A stretch of 64,000 nucleotides of DNA from Thermoanaerobaculia bacterium (GTDB taxonomy: Bacteria; Acidobacteriota; Thermoanaerobaculia; Gp7-AA8), in NCBI GenBank assembly GCA_017883205.1, contig JADGNZ010000002.1, positions 124,001 to 188,000 on the forward strand, read 5' to 3'. The notes beneath the pieces were generated by a model. It did no database searches and was not told the DNA's origin. It worked only from the letters and a program-made list of their open reading frames with translations. Below, one piece after another: positions 1 through 8,053 of this stretch (position 1 is its first letter; each line of letters begins with the position of its first letter). The translations under genes and the position numbers were made by a program.

Positions 1-206
1 GCTCCATTTGGCCAGACGAGGGTGCCGGCCTCCGAGTCGAGCGTCACGGCGTTGAAGGTTTCCGGAACCTGAAGAGGTCCGAACAGCGCTCCGTGCAAAA
101 CCGGCCGGAAGTCGATCTGTTGCTCGGTGCCGTCCTCAAATTCCACCTTGAGAGTGTAGGAACCGGTGATTGCGAACCGCGCGACGCGATGGATAGGGTG
201 GCTCAT
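1..206 (-). CDS. DUF2442 domain protein (partial)
   Basis: The ATG is at 204-206 and the frame is open to the window edge, so only the first 68 residues are present. The translation begins MSHPIHRVARFAITGSYTL and continues through a VEFEDGTE segment, a FRPVLHGALFGPL segment and a WPNG motif. This order (basic start, acidic strand, F-x-x-L, then v-x-WpnG) is that of DUF2442, a small domain of unknown function often found beside DUF4160 or in toxin-antitoxin-like pairs. Its start lies 14 bp after the stop of the TPR gene, so the two may be co-transcribed. Confidence 0.8.
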   Translation of the reverse strand, partial: MSHPIHRVARFAITGSYTLKVEFEDGTEQQIDFRPVLHGALFGPLQVPETFNAVTLDSEAGTLVWPNG

Positions 207-220
207 GGCTTAACCCGATC

Positions 221-1036
221 TCACTTTCCCGCCCCCGCCAGCTTCCTTGCCGTCTCCTGCTGCATCGCCATCAGCTCGTTGATCTCTGGCGCGCCTGCCG
301 GGATCTCGGAGAGGCGCTGCGAGATTTCGAGGGCGTTTCGGGCGCACTCCCAGTTCTCGAGGCGGACGTGCTCGCGGGCGATGTGAAAGTAGGGGTAGTA
401 GTCGATCAGCCACATTCCGTACATGCGGGCGTGGCGTTGCGGATTCGGGCGGAGGGCGACGGCGTCGATGAGCTGCCGGAGTGCGCGGGGATAGTCGCCC
501 TTGTGCTCGAGCTCCAGCGCCAGTTCGTAGCGCGCGTACCACGGCGCATCGGAGAGCTTCGCGTCAGGGAGGTTGCACTTGTTCAGGACGTCGTTGCGCA
601 ACGTGTTGAACTCCGCCTCGCTGAGAATCGGCGGCCGCTCGGCGTAGACGGCATAGGCAGGCCGCGCGAACTTGCCCGTGCTATCGCCTCGCAACAGCAG
701 TTGATACGCGACGAGCAGCGGCCGGCCCGCCTCGCTCCTGATCGCCACCCCGCTATCCTCGGCGAGCGCGAGCTGCTTCCGCGCCGCCACGACATCGCCC
801 GACATCTGATCGGCGATGGCGAGATACAAATGGGGCAGATAGTCGGTGTACTGCCGCGGCGCCGTAGCGAGCTGCAATCCTTCCGCGGGATGCGCCGCCA
901 GCGCCGCCTCCAGCTCCGAACGTGCGCCAGCGGCATTGCCCTGCTCGATGAGACGGACACCGCGCTCGTAGTGTTCGTACCAGCTCGCCGTGGGCGTAGC
1001 GAAGAAGAGCGCGACCGCAAGGATCGTTGGGATCAT
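221..1036 (-). CDS. Secreted TPR-like protein
   Basis: 271 residues. A hydrophobic N-terminus of about 18 residues (MIPTILAVALFFATPTAS) looks like a signal peptide. After it comes helical, TPR-like sequence: YERGVRLIEQGNAAGARSEL at about 24-43, and a second block around ALELEHKGDYPRALRQLIDA in the middle. No catalytic motif is visible. An extracytoplasmic scaffold role is inferred from the TPR character only. It is directly upstream of the DUF2442 gene on the same strand, with 14 bp between them. Confidence 0.65.
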   Translation of the reverse strand: MIPTILAVALFFATPTASWYEHYERGVRLIEQGNAAGARSELEAALAAHPAEGLQLATAPRQYTDYLPHLYLAIADQMSGDVVAARKQLALAEDSGVAIRSEAGRPLLVAYQLLLRGDSTGKFARPAYAVYAERPPILSEAEFNTLRNDVLNKCNLPDAKLSDAPWYARYELALELEHKGDYPRALRQLIDAVALRPNPQRHARMYGMWLIDYYPYFHIAREHVRLENWECARNALEISQRLSEIPAGAPEINELMAMQQETARKLAGAGK

Positions 1037-1094
1037 CGTGATTCTCCAAGGTTGGGATGGGGGATTCTAACCTCGACGCCACTGTCGGACCCGC

Positions 1095-1367
1095 TTAGTT
1101 GGCGATGAGCGGCGCGACATCCTCAGGCTTGACTGGCGGAAGGCCTAACTCGCGCAACACCCGGTTGAAGATGGAGACTGAAAACGTATGAGGGGTTGTG
1201 ATCTCCACGCCTACCGGTCTCCCGCCTCGGGCGAAGTCGATCAAGAGACCGCCGTGCGAGCGCTGCGTTCGTACGCTACGTTGACCGGGACAGCGCGGAA
1301 GATAGTAGTAGGCGGCAATCGCTCGCCCTTTTCGATACGTCACTTCGAGGTAGGGAGTGTTGATCAT
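1095..1367 (-). CDS. DUF2283-like small protein
   Basis: 90 residues, starting MINTPYLEVTYRKGRAIAAY. The order of a Y-x-x-G-R-A-xx-A-Y-Y-Y strand, a GGLLIDFARGGRPVGVEI strand-turn-strand and a short C-terminal helix (LRELGLPP) resembles DUF2283, whose members usually carry 'GvlvdyDedGrpVGiEi'. Many DUF2283 proteins are small stand-alone genes or sit beside toxin-like partners. No partner is visible here. It is divergent from the antitoxin-like gene at 1428. The family match is by eye and moderate. Confidence 0.55.
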   Translation of the reverse strand: MINTPYLEVTYRKGRAIAAYYYLPRCPGQRSVRTQRSHGGLLIDFARGGRPVGVEITTPHTFSVSIFNRVLRELGLPPVKPEDVAPLIAN

Positions 1368-1427
1368 GTCTGACTAGCACTGGGGCTGCCGTTTGTTGGA
1401 CTCCGTAGGAAGTCTACAATCGATGCG

Positions 1428-1673
1428 ATGACGGATCGAGCGCAAGCCATCCTCCGAGAGGCGATGTCGTTGCCGGCAAAAGAGCGCGCCCGAGTCGCTG
1501 CGGAATTGCTAGCCAGCCTCGACGACGGCACGCCCGAGGACCCGGCCGCGGTTCAGGCTGCGTGGGCGAAGGAAATCGAAAGGCGCGCCCGCCGGGTCCT
1601 GGCTGGTGAATCCTCGGGTCAGCCGTGGGACGACGTGCGCGACCGAGTGGCGCGACGCCTCAAACAGCGGTAA
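1428..1673 (+). CDS. Putative addiction-module antitoxin component (PF09720-like)
   Basis: 81 residues. The N-terminal helix 'AQAILREAMSLPAKERARVA' followed by ELLASLDD matches the 'addiction module component' family (TIGR02574/PF09720), normally paired with a RelE/ParE-type toxin. The second half is charged and helical (AAWAKEIERRARRVLAGES). No toxin gene follows; the next gene is a hydrolase whose likely start is at 1705. It therefore looks like an orphan antitoxin, or one whose toxin has been lost. The family is confident, the function inferred. Confidence 0.75.
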   Translation: MTDRAQAILREAMSLPAKERARVAAELLASLDDGTPEDPAAVQAAWAKEIERRARRVLAGESSGQPWDDVRDRVARRLKQR

Positions 1674-1704
1674 CCCTTCCGAGCGCCGGCGCTACACTTC
1701 GCCA

Positions 1705-2733
1705 ATGCGCCACCTTGCCGCCCTCGCTCTCCTTGTCTTCGCCTTTGCCGTTCATGCGCAAACGCCTGCGCCGGTCGAAGCCGACTTTCTCGTCAAAGAC
1801 TTTCACTTTGCCAGCGGCGAGGTGATGCCCGAGGCGAGGATTCACTATGCGACGATCGGGACGCTGCGGAAGACGGCGCACGGGACGAACGCGGTGCTCG
1901 TGCTGCACGGGACGGGCGGATCGCTGAAGCAGTTTCTCAACGACCACTTCTCCGGAGTGCTTTTCGCGCCGGGTGGCCTGCTCGACGCCAATCGGTACTT
2001 CATCGTCATCCCGGACAACATCGGCCACGGGAAGTCGAGCAAGCCCAGCGATGGATTGCGCGCGAAGTTTCCGCACTACGGCTACAACGACATGGTCGAG
2101 CTGCAGCATCGGCTGCTGTCCGAGGGGCTCGGCATCGATCATCTGGCAGTGGTCATGGGGACGTCGATGGGCGGGATGCAGACGTGGATGTGGGGCGAGC
2201 GCTGGCCGGACGCCGCGGACGCGCTCGTGCCGCTGGCAAGTGCACCGGCGCAGATCGCGGGGCGCAACCGCATCTGGCGGAAGATGATGATCGACGATCT
2301 GCAGCGCAACGATCTCCCGGCCGCGCTGCAGATTCTCATCCTCGTCGGCAGCAGTCCGCTGCAATGGCAGAAGGCTGCGCCGGCGCGCGATGATGCCGAC
2401 CGCTGGATCGCGGAGCAGATGAAGTCGCGCACAGCAACGAACGATGTCGACGATCTCCTCTACGCCATCGAGTCGTCGCGCGACTACGACCCCGCGCCGC
2501 AGCTCGATCGCATCGCCGCGCCTCTGCTGGCCATCAACTCGGCGGACGATTTCATCAACCCGCCGGAGCTCGGCATCATGGAGAGCGCGATCAAACGCGT
2601 GAAGCACGGACGCTACCTGCTGCTGCCGATCAGCGATGCCACGCGCGGGCATGGGACGCACACGTGGGCTCCCGTCTGGGAGAAGCAGTTGCGGGAGTTT
2701 CTGGACGGGACGACAGCCGCAGCTTGGCGGTGA
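1705..2733 (+). CDS. Secreted alpha/beta hydrolase, MetX-like fold
   Basis: 342 residues from the ATG at 1705, chosen because the signal peptide MRHLAALALLVFAFAVHA begins there; the frame extends upstream but overlaps the antitoxin gene. Motifs in order: VLVLHGTGG oxyanion loop, the nucleophile elbow GTSMGGMQ (Ser at about residue 155), an acidic NSADDFINPPE segment that could supply the catalytic Asp, and RGHGTH with the catalytic His near the C-terminus. The arrangement is that of homoserine O-acetyltransferase (MetX)-type hydrolases, but the signal peptide makes a biosynthetic role unlikely. The substrate is unknown. The stop codon touches the 21-bp repeat array. Confidence 0.8.
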   Translation: MRHLAALALLVFAFAVHAQTPAPVEADFLVKDFHFASGEVMPEARIHYATIGTLRKTAHGTNAVLVLHGTGGSLKQFLNDHFSGVLFAPGGLLDANRYFIVIPDNIGHGKSSKPSDGLRAKFPHYGYNDMVELQHRLLSEGLGIDHLAVVMGTSMGGMQTWMWGERWPDAADALVPLASAPAQIAGRNRIWRKMMIDDLQRNDLPAALQILILVGSSPLQWQKAAPARDDADRWIAEQMKSRTATNDVDDLLYAIESSRDYDPAPQLDRIAAPLLAINSADDFINPPELGIMESAIKRVKHGRYLLLPISDATRGHGTHTWAPVWEKQLREFLDGTTAAAWR

Positions 2734-3197
2734 CTCAAATTTCTTGAGTCCGGACCTTCGTTTCTTGAGTCCGGACCTTCCTTTCTTGAGTCCGGACCTT
2801 CGTTCTTGGGTCCGGACCTTCGTTTCTTGAGTCCGGACCTTCCTTTCTTGGGTCCGGACCTTCGTTCTTGGGTCCGGACCTTCGTTCTTGGGTCCGGACC
2901 TTCCTTTCTTGGGTCCGGACCTTCGTTCCTTGGGTCCGGACCTTCGTTTCTTGAGTCCGGACCTTGGTTTTTGAGTCCGGACCTTGGTTTCTTGAGTCCG
3001 GACCTTGGTTTCTTGAGTCCGGACCTTGGTTTCTTGAGTCCGGACCTTGGTTTCTTGAGTCCGGACCTTGGTTTCTTGGGTCCGGACCTCGGTTTCTTGG
3101 GTCCGGACCTTAGATTCTTGGGTCCGGACCTTCGTTTTTGAGTCCCGACTCAAGACTTGTGAGTCGAAAGCATCGATTTTGGAATACATCGCGGCAA
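2732..3197. repeat. 21-bp tandem array 1 (about 19 units plus decayed end units)
   Basis: Core 2740-3134 holds 19 tandem units of consensus TTTCTTGAGTCCGGACCTT plus two variable bases (CG, CC or GG). Fifteen units are 21 bp and four are 20 bp (19x21-4=395, the exact core length). Each unit contains the 8-bp palindrome GTCCGGAC. Units vary mainly at GAG/GGG and in the last two bases. The left end has GACTCAA (2732-2738) facing TTGAGTC (2744-2750); the right end has TTGAGTC (3138-3144) facing GACTCAA (3147-3153). Two further diverged 21-bp blocks follow to 3197. The array starts inside the stop codon of the hydrolase gene. Confidence 0.95.
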
Positions 3198-3215
3198 AAC
3201 TTGCCGAATGCATCA

Positions 3216-3290
3216 ATCTGCGTCCATCTGCGTCATCTGCGGATCGGTCCCCACCTGATTGATCCGCAGATGTCGCAGATGGACGCAGAT
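3216..3290. repeat. Dispersed palindrome with 30-bp arms (ATCTGCGTCC type)
   Basis: Arms 3216-3245 and 3261-3290 are reverse complements with one mismatch, separated by a 15-nt loop. Each arm is itself built from repeats of ATCTGCG. It could fold as a long hairpin upstream of the efflux operon. The rest of the gap to 3384 shows no further gene. Confidence 0.9.
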
Positions 3291-3384
3291 AAAGGCCTGG
3301 TACGCCGCGTTGCGCACCCAACTTCATCGTTAACCAAACGTCCAATCCTCCGTACAAGCCCTTCGGAGCTCGGAGAGATCACCT

Positions 3385-4476
3385 ATGCGGAAGCTATGGA
3401 GAACGTTGTTCATACTGGTCGTGCTGGCGGGCGCGAGTGCGGGCGTGTATGCCTGGACGCGCAGCGGGAAGAAAGACGACGGCTTCAAGCAGGTCGAAGT
3501 CATCCAGGGATCGATCGTCGAAAAGGCGGTCGCTGTCGGGCAGATCCAGCCGCGGCAGAAGTTCGCGGTCAAATCGAAGATATCGGGCATCGTCAAACGT
3601 GCCCTGGCAGAGGTCGGCGATACGGTGCACGCCGGCGATCCGCTTTTCGAGATCGCGCCTGACCCGACGCCGATGGAAGTGACCGAGGTCGATCGGCAGG
3701 TCGAATCGGCCTCGGCGTCGTATCGAAAGGCGGAAGGCGACTACCAGCGCTCGCTGCAACTCTCGCGCTCCGGCGTGCTGCCGAAGTCCGACGTCGAAGC
3801 GAAGAAAGAATCGTATGACCTCGCGAGTGTGGCCATGACGAAGGCCGAGCAGAACCGCGACCTCACGCGCAAAGGGCGACTCACCGTCTCCGGAACCGAA
3901 TCGATCATCCGCGCACCGGCGGCCGGCACGATCCTCACGCGCACCGTCAATCCGGGTGATCCGATCGTTCCGCTCACCTCGTACCAGCCCGGTACCGAGA
4001 TGGCCACCGTCGCCGACATGCGCGATCTCATCTTCAAAGGAACGGTCGACGAGATCGATGTAGGCAAACTCTCCGTCGGCATGCAGACGCGCATCAAAGT
4101 CGGTGCGCTACCCACCGACGTCGTCACCGGCCACGTCTCGCGTATCGCTCCGCAAGCGCAGCAGAAAGAGGGAGCAACGCTCTTCGACGTCGAGGTCGAG
4201 CTCGAGCCGAGCAAAATCACCTTGCGCGCCGGCTACTCCGCAAACGCCGACGTCATCATCCGCGAGCACAAAGACGTGCTGGTCATCCCGGAGCGCCTCG
4301 TCACCTTCGGCGATGGCGGCAAGACCGCCAGCGTCGAAGTGCCGGGCAGCGATCCGAAGTCTCCGAAGAAGGTCGGCATCAAAACCGGCATCAGCGACGG
4401 CCTGAATGTCGAGGTGTTGTCCGGACTGAAGAAGGGCGAGAAGGTCGTGGAGAGACCGCCGAAGGAGATTTCCTAG
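3385..4476 (+). CDS. macA: Efflux periplasmic adaptor subunit (MacA/HlyD family)
   Basis: 363 residues. One N-terminal membrane anchor (about 5-25, TLFILVVLAGASAGVYAW) is followed by a lipoyl-like half (QPRQKFAVKSKISGIVKR), a helical hairpin (about 105-160, ESASASYRKAEGDYQRSLQL), the second lipoyl half with PAAGTILTRTVNPGDPI, a beta-barrel domain and a membrane-proximal domain. This is the layout of MacA-type adaptors joining an inner-membrane ABC transporter to an outer-membrane channel. It is the first gene of a four-gene set with two permeases and an ATPase. No TolC-like gene is present in the window. Confidence 0.9.
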   Translation: MRKLWRTLFILVVLAGASAGVYAWTRSGKKDDGFKQVEVIQGSIVEKAVAVGQIQPRQKFAVKSKISGIVKRALAEVGDTVHAGDPLFEIAPDPTPMEVTEVDRQVESASASYRKAEGDYQRSLQLSRSGVLPKSDVEAKKESYDLASVAMTKAEQNRDLTRKGRLTVSGTESIIRAPAAGTILTRTVNPGDPIVPLTSYQPGTEMATVADMRDLIFKGTVDEIDVGKLSVGMQTRIKVGALPTDVVTGHVSRIAPQAQQKEGATLFDVEVELEPSKITLRAGYSANADVIIREHKDVLVIPERLVTFGDGGKTASVEVPGSDPKSPKKVGIKTGISDGLNVEVLSGLKKGEKVVERPPKEIS

Positions 4477-4606
4477 CGGGGTGTGGGGGGTCGGGGGTGG
4501 GGAGTAGGAGAAGAATCAAAACCAAACCAAGACCCGAACCACAAACCCCGACACCCGACACCCGACATAACAGATTCCACACCCCACACCCCACAACCCA
4601 CACCCC
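4474..4606. repeat. Dispersed GGGGTGTGG / CCACACCCC palindromic repeat
   Basis: The gap between adaptor and permease begins with G-rich GGGTGTGGGGGGTCGGGGG and ends with the complementary C-rich sequence (CCCGACACCCGACA, then CCACACCCCACACCCCAC). The whole gap can fold back on itself. Relatives occur at 13373, 18491, 28862, 47713 and 58266. No Shine-Dalgarno sequence precedes the permease ATG at 4607, so the repeat fills the translation-initiation region. Confidence 0.85.
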
Positions 4607-5830
4607 ATGAAGGACGTCCTCAAACAGCTTGCCCGCGACCTCAAAGCTGAGAAGCTGCGAACCTTCCTCACGATCTTTGGCATCGTCTGGGGGACCGTCG
4701 CTATCAGCCTGATGCTCGCCTTCGGCACGGGGCTGCACACGCAGCTCATCAAGTCGACTGCCGGTCTCGGCGACCGCATCGTGATCGCCTGGCCGGGCCT
4801 CACCTCGATTCCCTTCGAGGGTCTCGGTAAGGGGCGGAAAATTCGCATCACCGACGACGACCTCACTACCGCGCGCGGCAATGTTCCGGGACTGAAAGCG
4901 CTCTCCGCCGAATACTCGAACAACCTTAAGGTCGAGTACGGGACGAAAACCCTCTCCGTCGATACCTCGGGGGTCGCGCCCGAGTTCGGATCGATGCGCA
5001 ATCTGATCCCCCAGGCCGGCGGACGCTTCATCGACGACATCGATCTCGCCGAGCAGCGGCGCACTGCCTTCATCGGCAACAAACTGGCCAAAGACATCTT
5101 CGGTGAGACTCCCGCGGTCGGAAAGACCATCACCGTCAACCAGTCGCCATTTCTCGTCGTCGGCGTTCTCGTGGAGAAGGATCAGGACTCGAGCTACAGC
5201 GGCCGTGACAACGAGAAGATGTTCATCCCGTCGACCACGTTTCGCGCCCTGAACGGCGACAAGTACGTCGACAACTTCGTCTTTCAAGCCGCGGCGTCGA
5301 CCGATACAAAAGCAGTGATCGAGAAGCTGCGCTCCGCACTCGGGGGCCGTCTCCGCTTCGACGCCAAGGACAAAGAAGCACTCTCGATGTGGGACACCAC
5401 CGAGCAGTTTCAGTTCTTCGACACGTTCATGCTGGCCTTCAACGCCTTCCTCGGCATCATCGGCGTGCTGACCCTCGTCGTCGGTGGCATCGGCGTGTCG
5501 AACATCATGAACGTCGTCGTCGAGGAGCGCACCCGCGAGATCGGCATCAAGATGGCCCTCGGCGCCAAGCAGCGCTGGATCCTCTCGCAATTCCTCTTCG
5601 AGACGATGCTGGTCACGTTCCTCGGCGGCGCGATCGGATTCGCCATCTCACTGACCGTCTGCGCCATCTTCCCGAAACTGGGCCTCGCCGAGTACGTCGG
5701 CAACCCCGTCGTTTCCCCACTCGTCGCCGCGCTGACATCACTCGCGCTCGGCCTGGTCGGATTGGTGGCCGGCTACTTCCCAGCGAGAGACGCAGCGAGG
5801 CTGGACCCGGTAGTCGCGATGAAACTCTGA
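4607..5830 (+). CDS. ABC transporter permease, MacB/FtsX type
   Basis: 407 residues. TM1 lies at about 18-42 (TFLTIFGIVWGTVAISLMLA). A long periplasmic MacB-type core domain follows to about residue 275, then three C-terminal TM segments, including GIIGVLTLVVGGIGVSNIMN and the conserved cytoplasmic loop EERTREIGIKMALGAKQRWI that contacts the ATPase. The ending is PARDAARLDPVVAMKL, typical of the family. Unlike E. coli MacB it has no fused ATPase; that is the separate gene at 7294. It is paired with a second homologous permease, suggesting a heterodimeric exporter of lipids, peptides or antibiotics. Confidence 0.92.
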   Translation: MKDVLKQLARDLKAEKLRTFLTIFGIVWGTVAISLMLAFGTGLHTQLIKSTAGLGDRIVIAWPGLTSIPFEGLGKGRKIRITDDDLTTARGNVPGLKALSAEYSNNLKVEYGTKTLSVDTSGVAPEFGSMRNLIPQAGGRFIDDIDLAEQRRTAFIGNKLAKDIFGETPAVGKTITVNQSPFLVVGVLVEKDQDSSYSGRDNEKMFIPSTTFRALNGDKYVDNFVFQAAASTDTKAVIEKLRSALGGRLRFDAKDKEALSMWDTTEQFQFFDTFMLAFNAFLGIIGVLTLVVGGIGVSNIMNVVVEERTREIGIKMALGAKQRWILSQFLFETMLVTFLGGAIGFAISLTVCAIFPKLGLAEYVGNPVVSPLVAALTSLALGLVGLVAGYFPARDAARLDPVVAMKL

Positions 5831-5832
5831 AG

Positions 5833-6019
5833 AATTGACAATGGACAATTGAGAATTGACAACGGTGAAGCAGAGATAAACAGAGATAAGAGAATAGAGA
5901 TTAGAGATCAGGCCGGCGACGAAAGTCTGTGATCTCTAGTCTCTGATTACCAATCGACAACGCGCGAAGCGCAACCAACCGACAATAGACAACGCGCGGC
6001 CCGCAGGGCCGCGCAACAA
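5833..6019. repeat. Composite of three dispersed repeat types between the permease genes
   Basis: The gap holds, in order: GACAATGGACAATTGAGAAT (an inverted relative lies at 14664-14695), an AGAGATnA-rich part that pairs with GTGATCTCTAGTCTCTGATT, and CGACAACGCGCGAAGCGCAA followed by a GCGCGGCCC/GGGCCGCGC hairpin. The last type recurs at 35922 and 36827. No coding potential or clear promoter was seen. Confidence 0.8.
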
Positions 6020-6020
6020 A

Positions 6021-7277
6021 ATGAATACCGACCTCCACGTCATCCTCAACCTCTTCGCCACGTCGTCGCGATTGCAGAAGAAGCGCGCCTACCTCACGAT
6101 CGCGGCGATCGCCTGGGGAACGGTGGCCATCCTGCTACTGCTTGCGTTCGGCGAAGGACTCAAACGCCAACTCGATAAGAACCGGCGCTCGACCGGCGAG
6201 AATCTCGCCGTCATGTGGCCGAGCGAGACGACGAAACCATGGAAGGGTTTGCCTCCCGGCCGGCCCATCCGCCTTCGCATCGACGACGTCGATTTCGTCC
6301 GCGAGCGCATGCCCGAGCTCAAAGCGATTCACGGAGAGGTACAGGCCGGGCGCGTCGCGCTCACATACGGCCGCAAGACCGTCAACGGCCGCATCATTGG
6401 CGTCAATTACGTCTACGGCGAAGACCGCAAACACTATCCCCTTGCCGGTGGCCGCTTTCTCAGTGTCGAAGATGAAGTCCAGCGCCGCCGCGTGATTTTT
6501 CTCGGCGACGAGATGGCCAAAGACATCTTCGGCGATGAGCCTCCCGTTGGAAAAACGCTTCTCCTGAACAACGCGCCGTACACCGTCATCGGCGTGATGC
6601 AGAAGAAAACGCAGATGGGGATGTACGGCGGCCCCGACGCGAACCATGCAGTCATTCCAATCACAACGTTCCGCGCGCAGTTCGGCCGCGATCAGCTCAA
6701 CGTGATGGTCGTCGAGACCGAACGGGCACAGCAAATGAAGCAGGCGCTGGCACGTGTCAATCAACTGCTCGGCGCACGATACGGCTACGACCCCACCGAC
6801 GACCGCGCGCTCTCGACCTGGGACATGACCAAGAGCGCGAACGTGACCGCCAACATCGCCGTCGGCATCCAGCTCTTCCTCGGCATCGTCGGCGCGCTCA
6901 CTCTGCTCATCGGCGGCGTTGGCGTCGCCAACATCATGTACGCCGTCGTCAAAGAGCGGACGCGCGAGATCGGCGTGAAGATGGCTCTCGGCGCGAAGCA
7001 GCGCTGGATCATCGCCCCGTTCGTGCTCGAAGCGCTCGTCTACACCTTCATCGGCGGCGCGCTCGGCATCATCATCGCCACGATCCTCGTGTCACTTACG
7101 AGCTTCGTACCGATCGAGAGCAACAAAGTGCTCTCGTTCCTCGGCCGTCCCACGCTGTCGCCACAAATCGGCGTCGCTACATCCGCGATACTCGGCCTGA
7201 TCGGCCTCGCCGCTGGCTATTTCCCCGCAAGACGCGCGGCCAGAATCGATCCGGCGTCGACGTTGAGGTACGAGTAA
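6021..7277 (+). CDS. ABC transporter permease, MacB/FtsX type (second)
   Basis: 418 residues, homologous to the preceding permease throughout: TM1 with YLTIAAIAWGTVAILLLLAF, a periplasmic core with GDEMAKDIFGDEPPVGKT (compare GNKLAKDIFGETPAVGKT in the first), then three TMs and the loop KERTREIGVKMALGAKQRWI. The end is PARRAARIDPASTLRYE. The duplicated permease pair with one ATPase is common in MacB-like exporters of Acidobacteriota and Bacteroidota. The pair most likely arose by gene duplication. It is followed after 16 bp by the ATPase. Confidence 0.92.
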   Translation: MNTDLHVILNLFATSSRLQKKRAYLTIAAIAWGTVAILLLLAFGEGLKRQLDKNRRSTGENLAVMWPSETTKPWKGLPPGRPIRLRIDDVDFVRERMPELKAIHGEVQAGRVALTYGRKTVNGRIIGVNYVYGEDRKHYPLAGGRFLSVEDEVQRRRVIFLGDEMAKDIFGDEPPVGKTLLLNNAPYTVIGVMQKKTQMGMYGGPDANHAVIPITTFRAQFGRDQLNVMVVETERAQQMKQALARVNQLLGARYGYDPTDDRALSTWDMTKSANVTANIAVGIQLFLGIVGALTLLIGGVGVANIMYAVVKERTREIGVKMALGAKQRWIIAPFVLEALVYTFIGGALGIIIATILVSLTSFVPIESNKVLSFLGRPTLSPQIGVATSAILGLIGLAAGYFPARRAARIDPASTLRYE

Positions 7278-7293
7278 TCAGCTCGGAGACCGC

Positions 7294-7998
7294 ATGACCA
7301 CGCAAAACCACATCATCCGCATGGACGACATCCGGAAAACCTACGACACCGGCAAGGTGAAAGTCGACGCCTTGAAAGGCATCCACCTGGAGATCGAAAA
7401 GGGCGAGATGATCGCCATCGTCGGTCCGTCCGGCTCCGGCAAATCGACGCTGATGAATCTCATCGGCTGTCTCGACACGCCGACGTCCGGCACGTACGAG
7501 ATCGGTGGACAGGCTGTCTCCGGCGTCACGCGCGACGAGCTGGCCGAGATCCGCAATCGCCGCGTCGGCTTCGTCTTCCAGGCCTTCAATCTCCTGCCGC
7601 ACATCACCGCGCTCGAAAACGTCGAGCTGCCGATGCTTTTCGGCGGCATCAAACCGGCCGAGCGCCACAAGCGCGCATCCGAGCTCCTCGAAAGAGTTGG
7701 ACTCGGCGACCGCCTCGATCACAAACCGACCGAGCTTTCCGGCGGTCAGATGCAGCGCGTCGCCATCGCCCGCGCGCTGGCCATGGAGCCCGACATCGTT
7801 CTCGCCGACGAGCCCACCGGCAACCTCGATTCATCCGCCGGCGGCGACATCATGTCGATCTTCACCGACCTCTGGCAGCAAGGCCGCACGATCGTGATCA
7901 TCACCCACGACCCCGCCCTCTCCCGCCGTGCCAGCCGCGTGGTCGAGATCCACGACGGCAGGATCACCTCGGATCAAGCCACGAACGCGGCCGCGTAG
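7294..7998 (+). CDS. ABC transporter ATP-binding protein (MacB/LolD type)
   Basis: 234 residues with all ATPase motifs: Walker A GPSGSGKST (44-52), Q-loop Gln96, signature LSGGQMQR (148-155), Walker B IVLADEPTG (168-176) and the switch His in ITHDP. Length and the segment QAFNLLPHITALENVELPML are typical of the MacB/LolD/FtsE group. It presumably powers the two permeases just upstream; the cognate adaptor is the gene at 3385. It is the last gene of the operon. Confidence 0.95.
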   Translation: MTTQNHIIRMDDIRKTYDTGKVKVDALKGIHLEIEKGEMIAIVGPSGSGKSTLMNLIGCLDTPTSGTYEIGGQAVSGVTRDELAEIRNRRVGFVFQAFNLLPHITALENVELPMLFGGIKPAERHKRASELLERVGLGDRLDHKPTELSGGQMQRVAIARALAMEPDIVLADEPTGNLDSSAGGDIMSIFTDLWQQGRTIVIITHDPALSRRASRVVEIHDGRITSDQATNAAA

Positions 7999-8053
7999 TG
8001 GCCTTTACGAGCTGGAGCAGCGCAGAATAGGTGGCTGTTTCGGCCGCCAAGAC

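Noticed and set aside
2636-3262. Plus-strand frames in array 1 with heptads such as FLSPDLG
   Set aside because: 20-bp units shift the frame, so no continuous protein; no signal for translation.
1660-3357. 565-residue minus-strand open frame with KVRTQET repeats
   Set aside because: It is antisense to the hydrolase gene and its repeats are only the 21-bp array read in heptads; no start signal or family.
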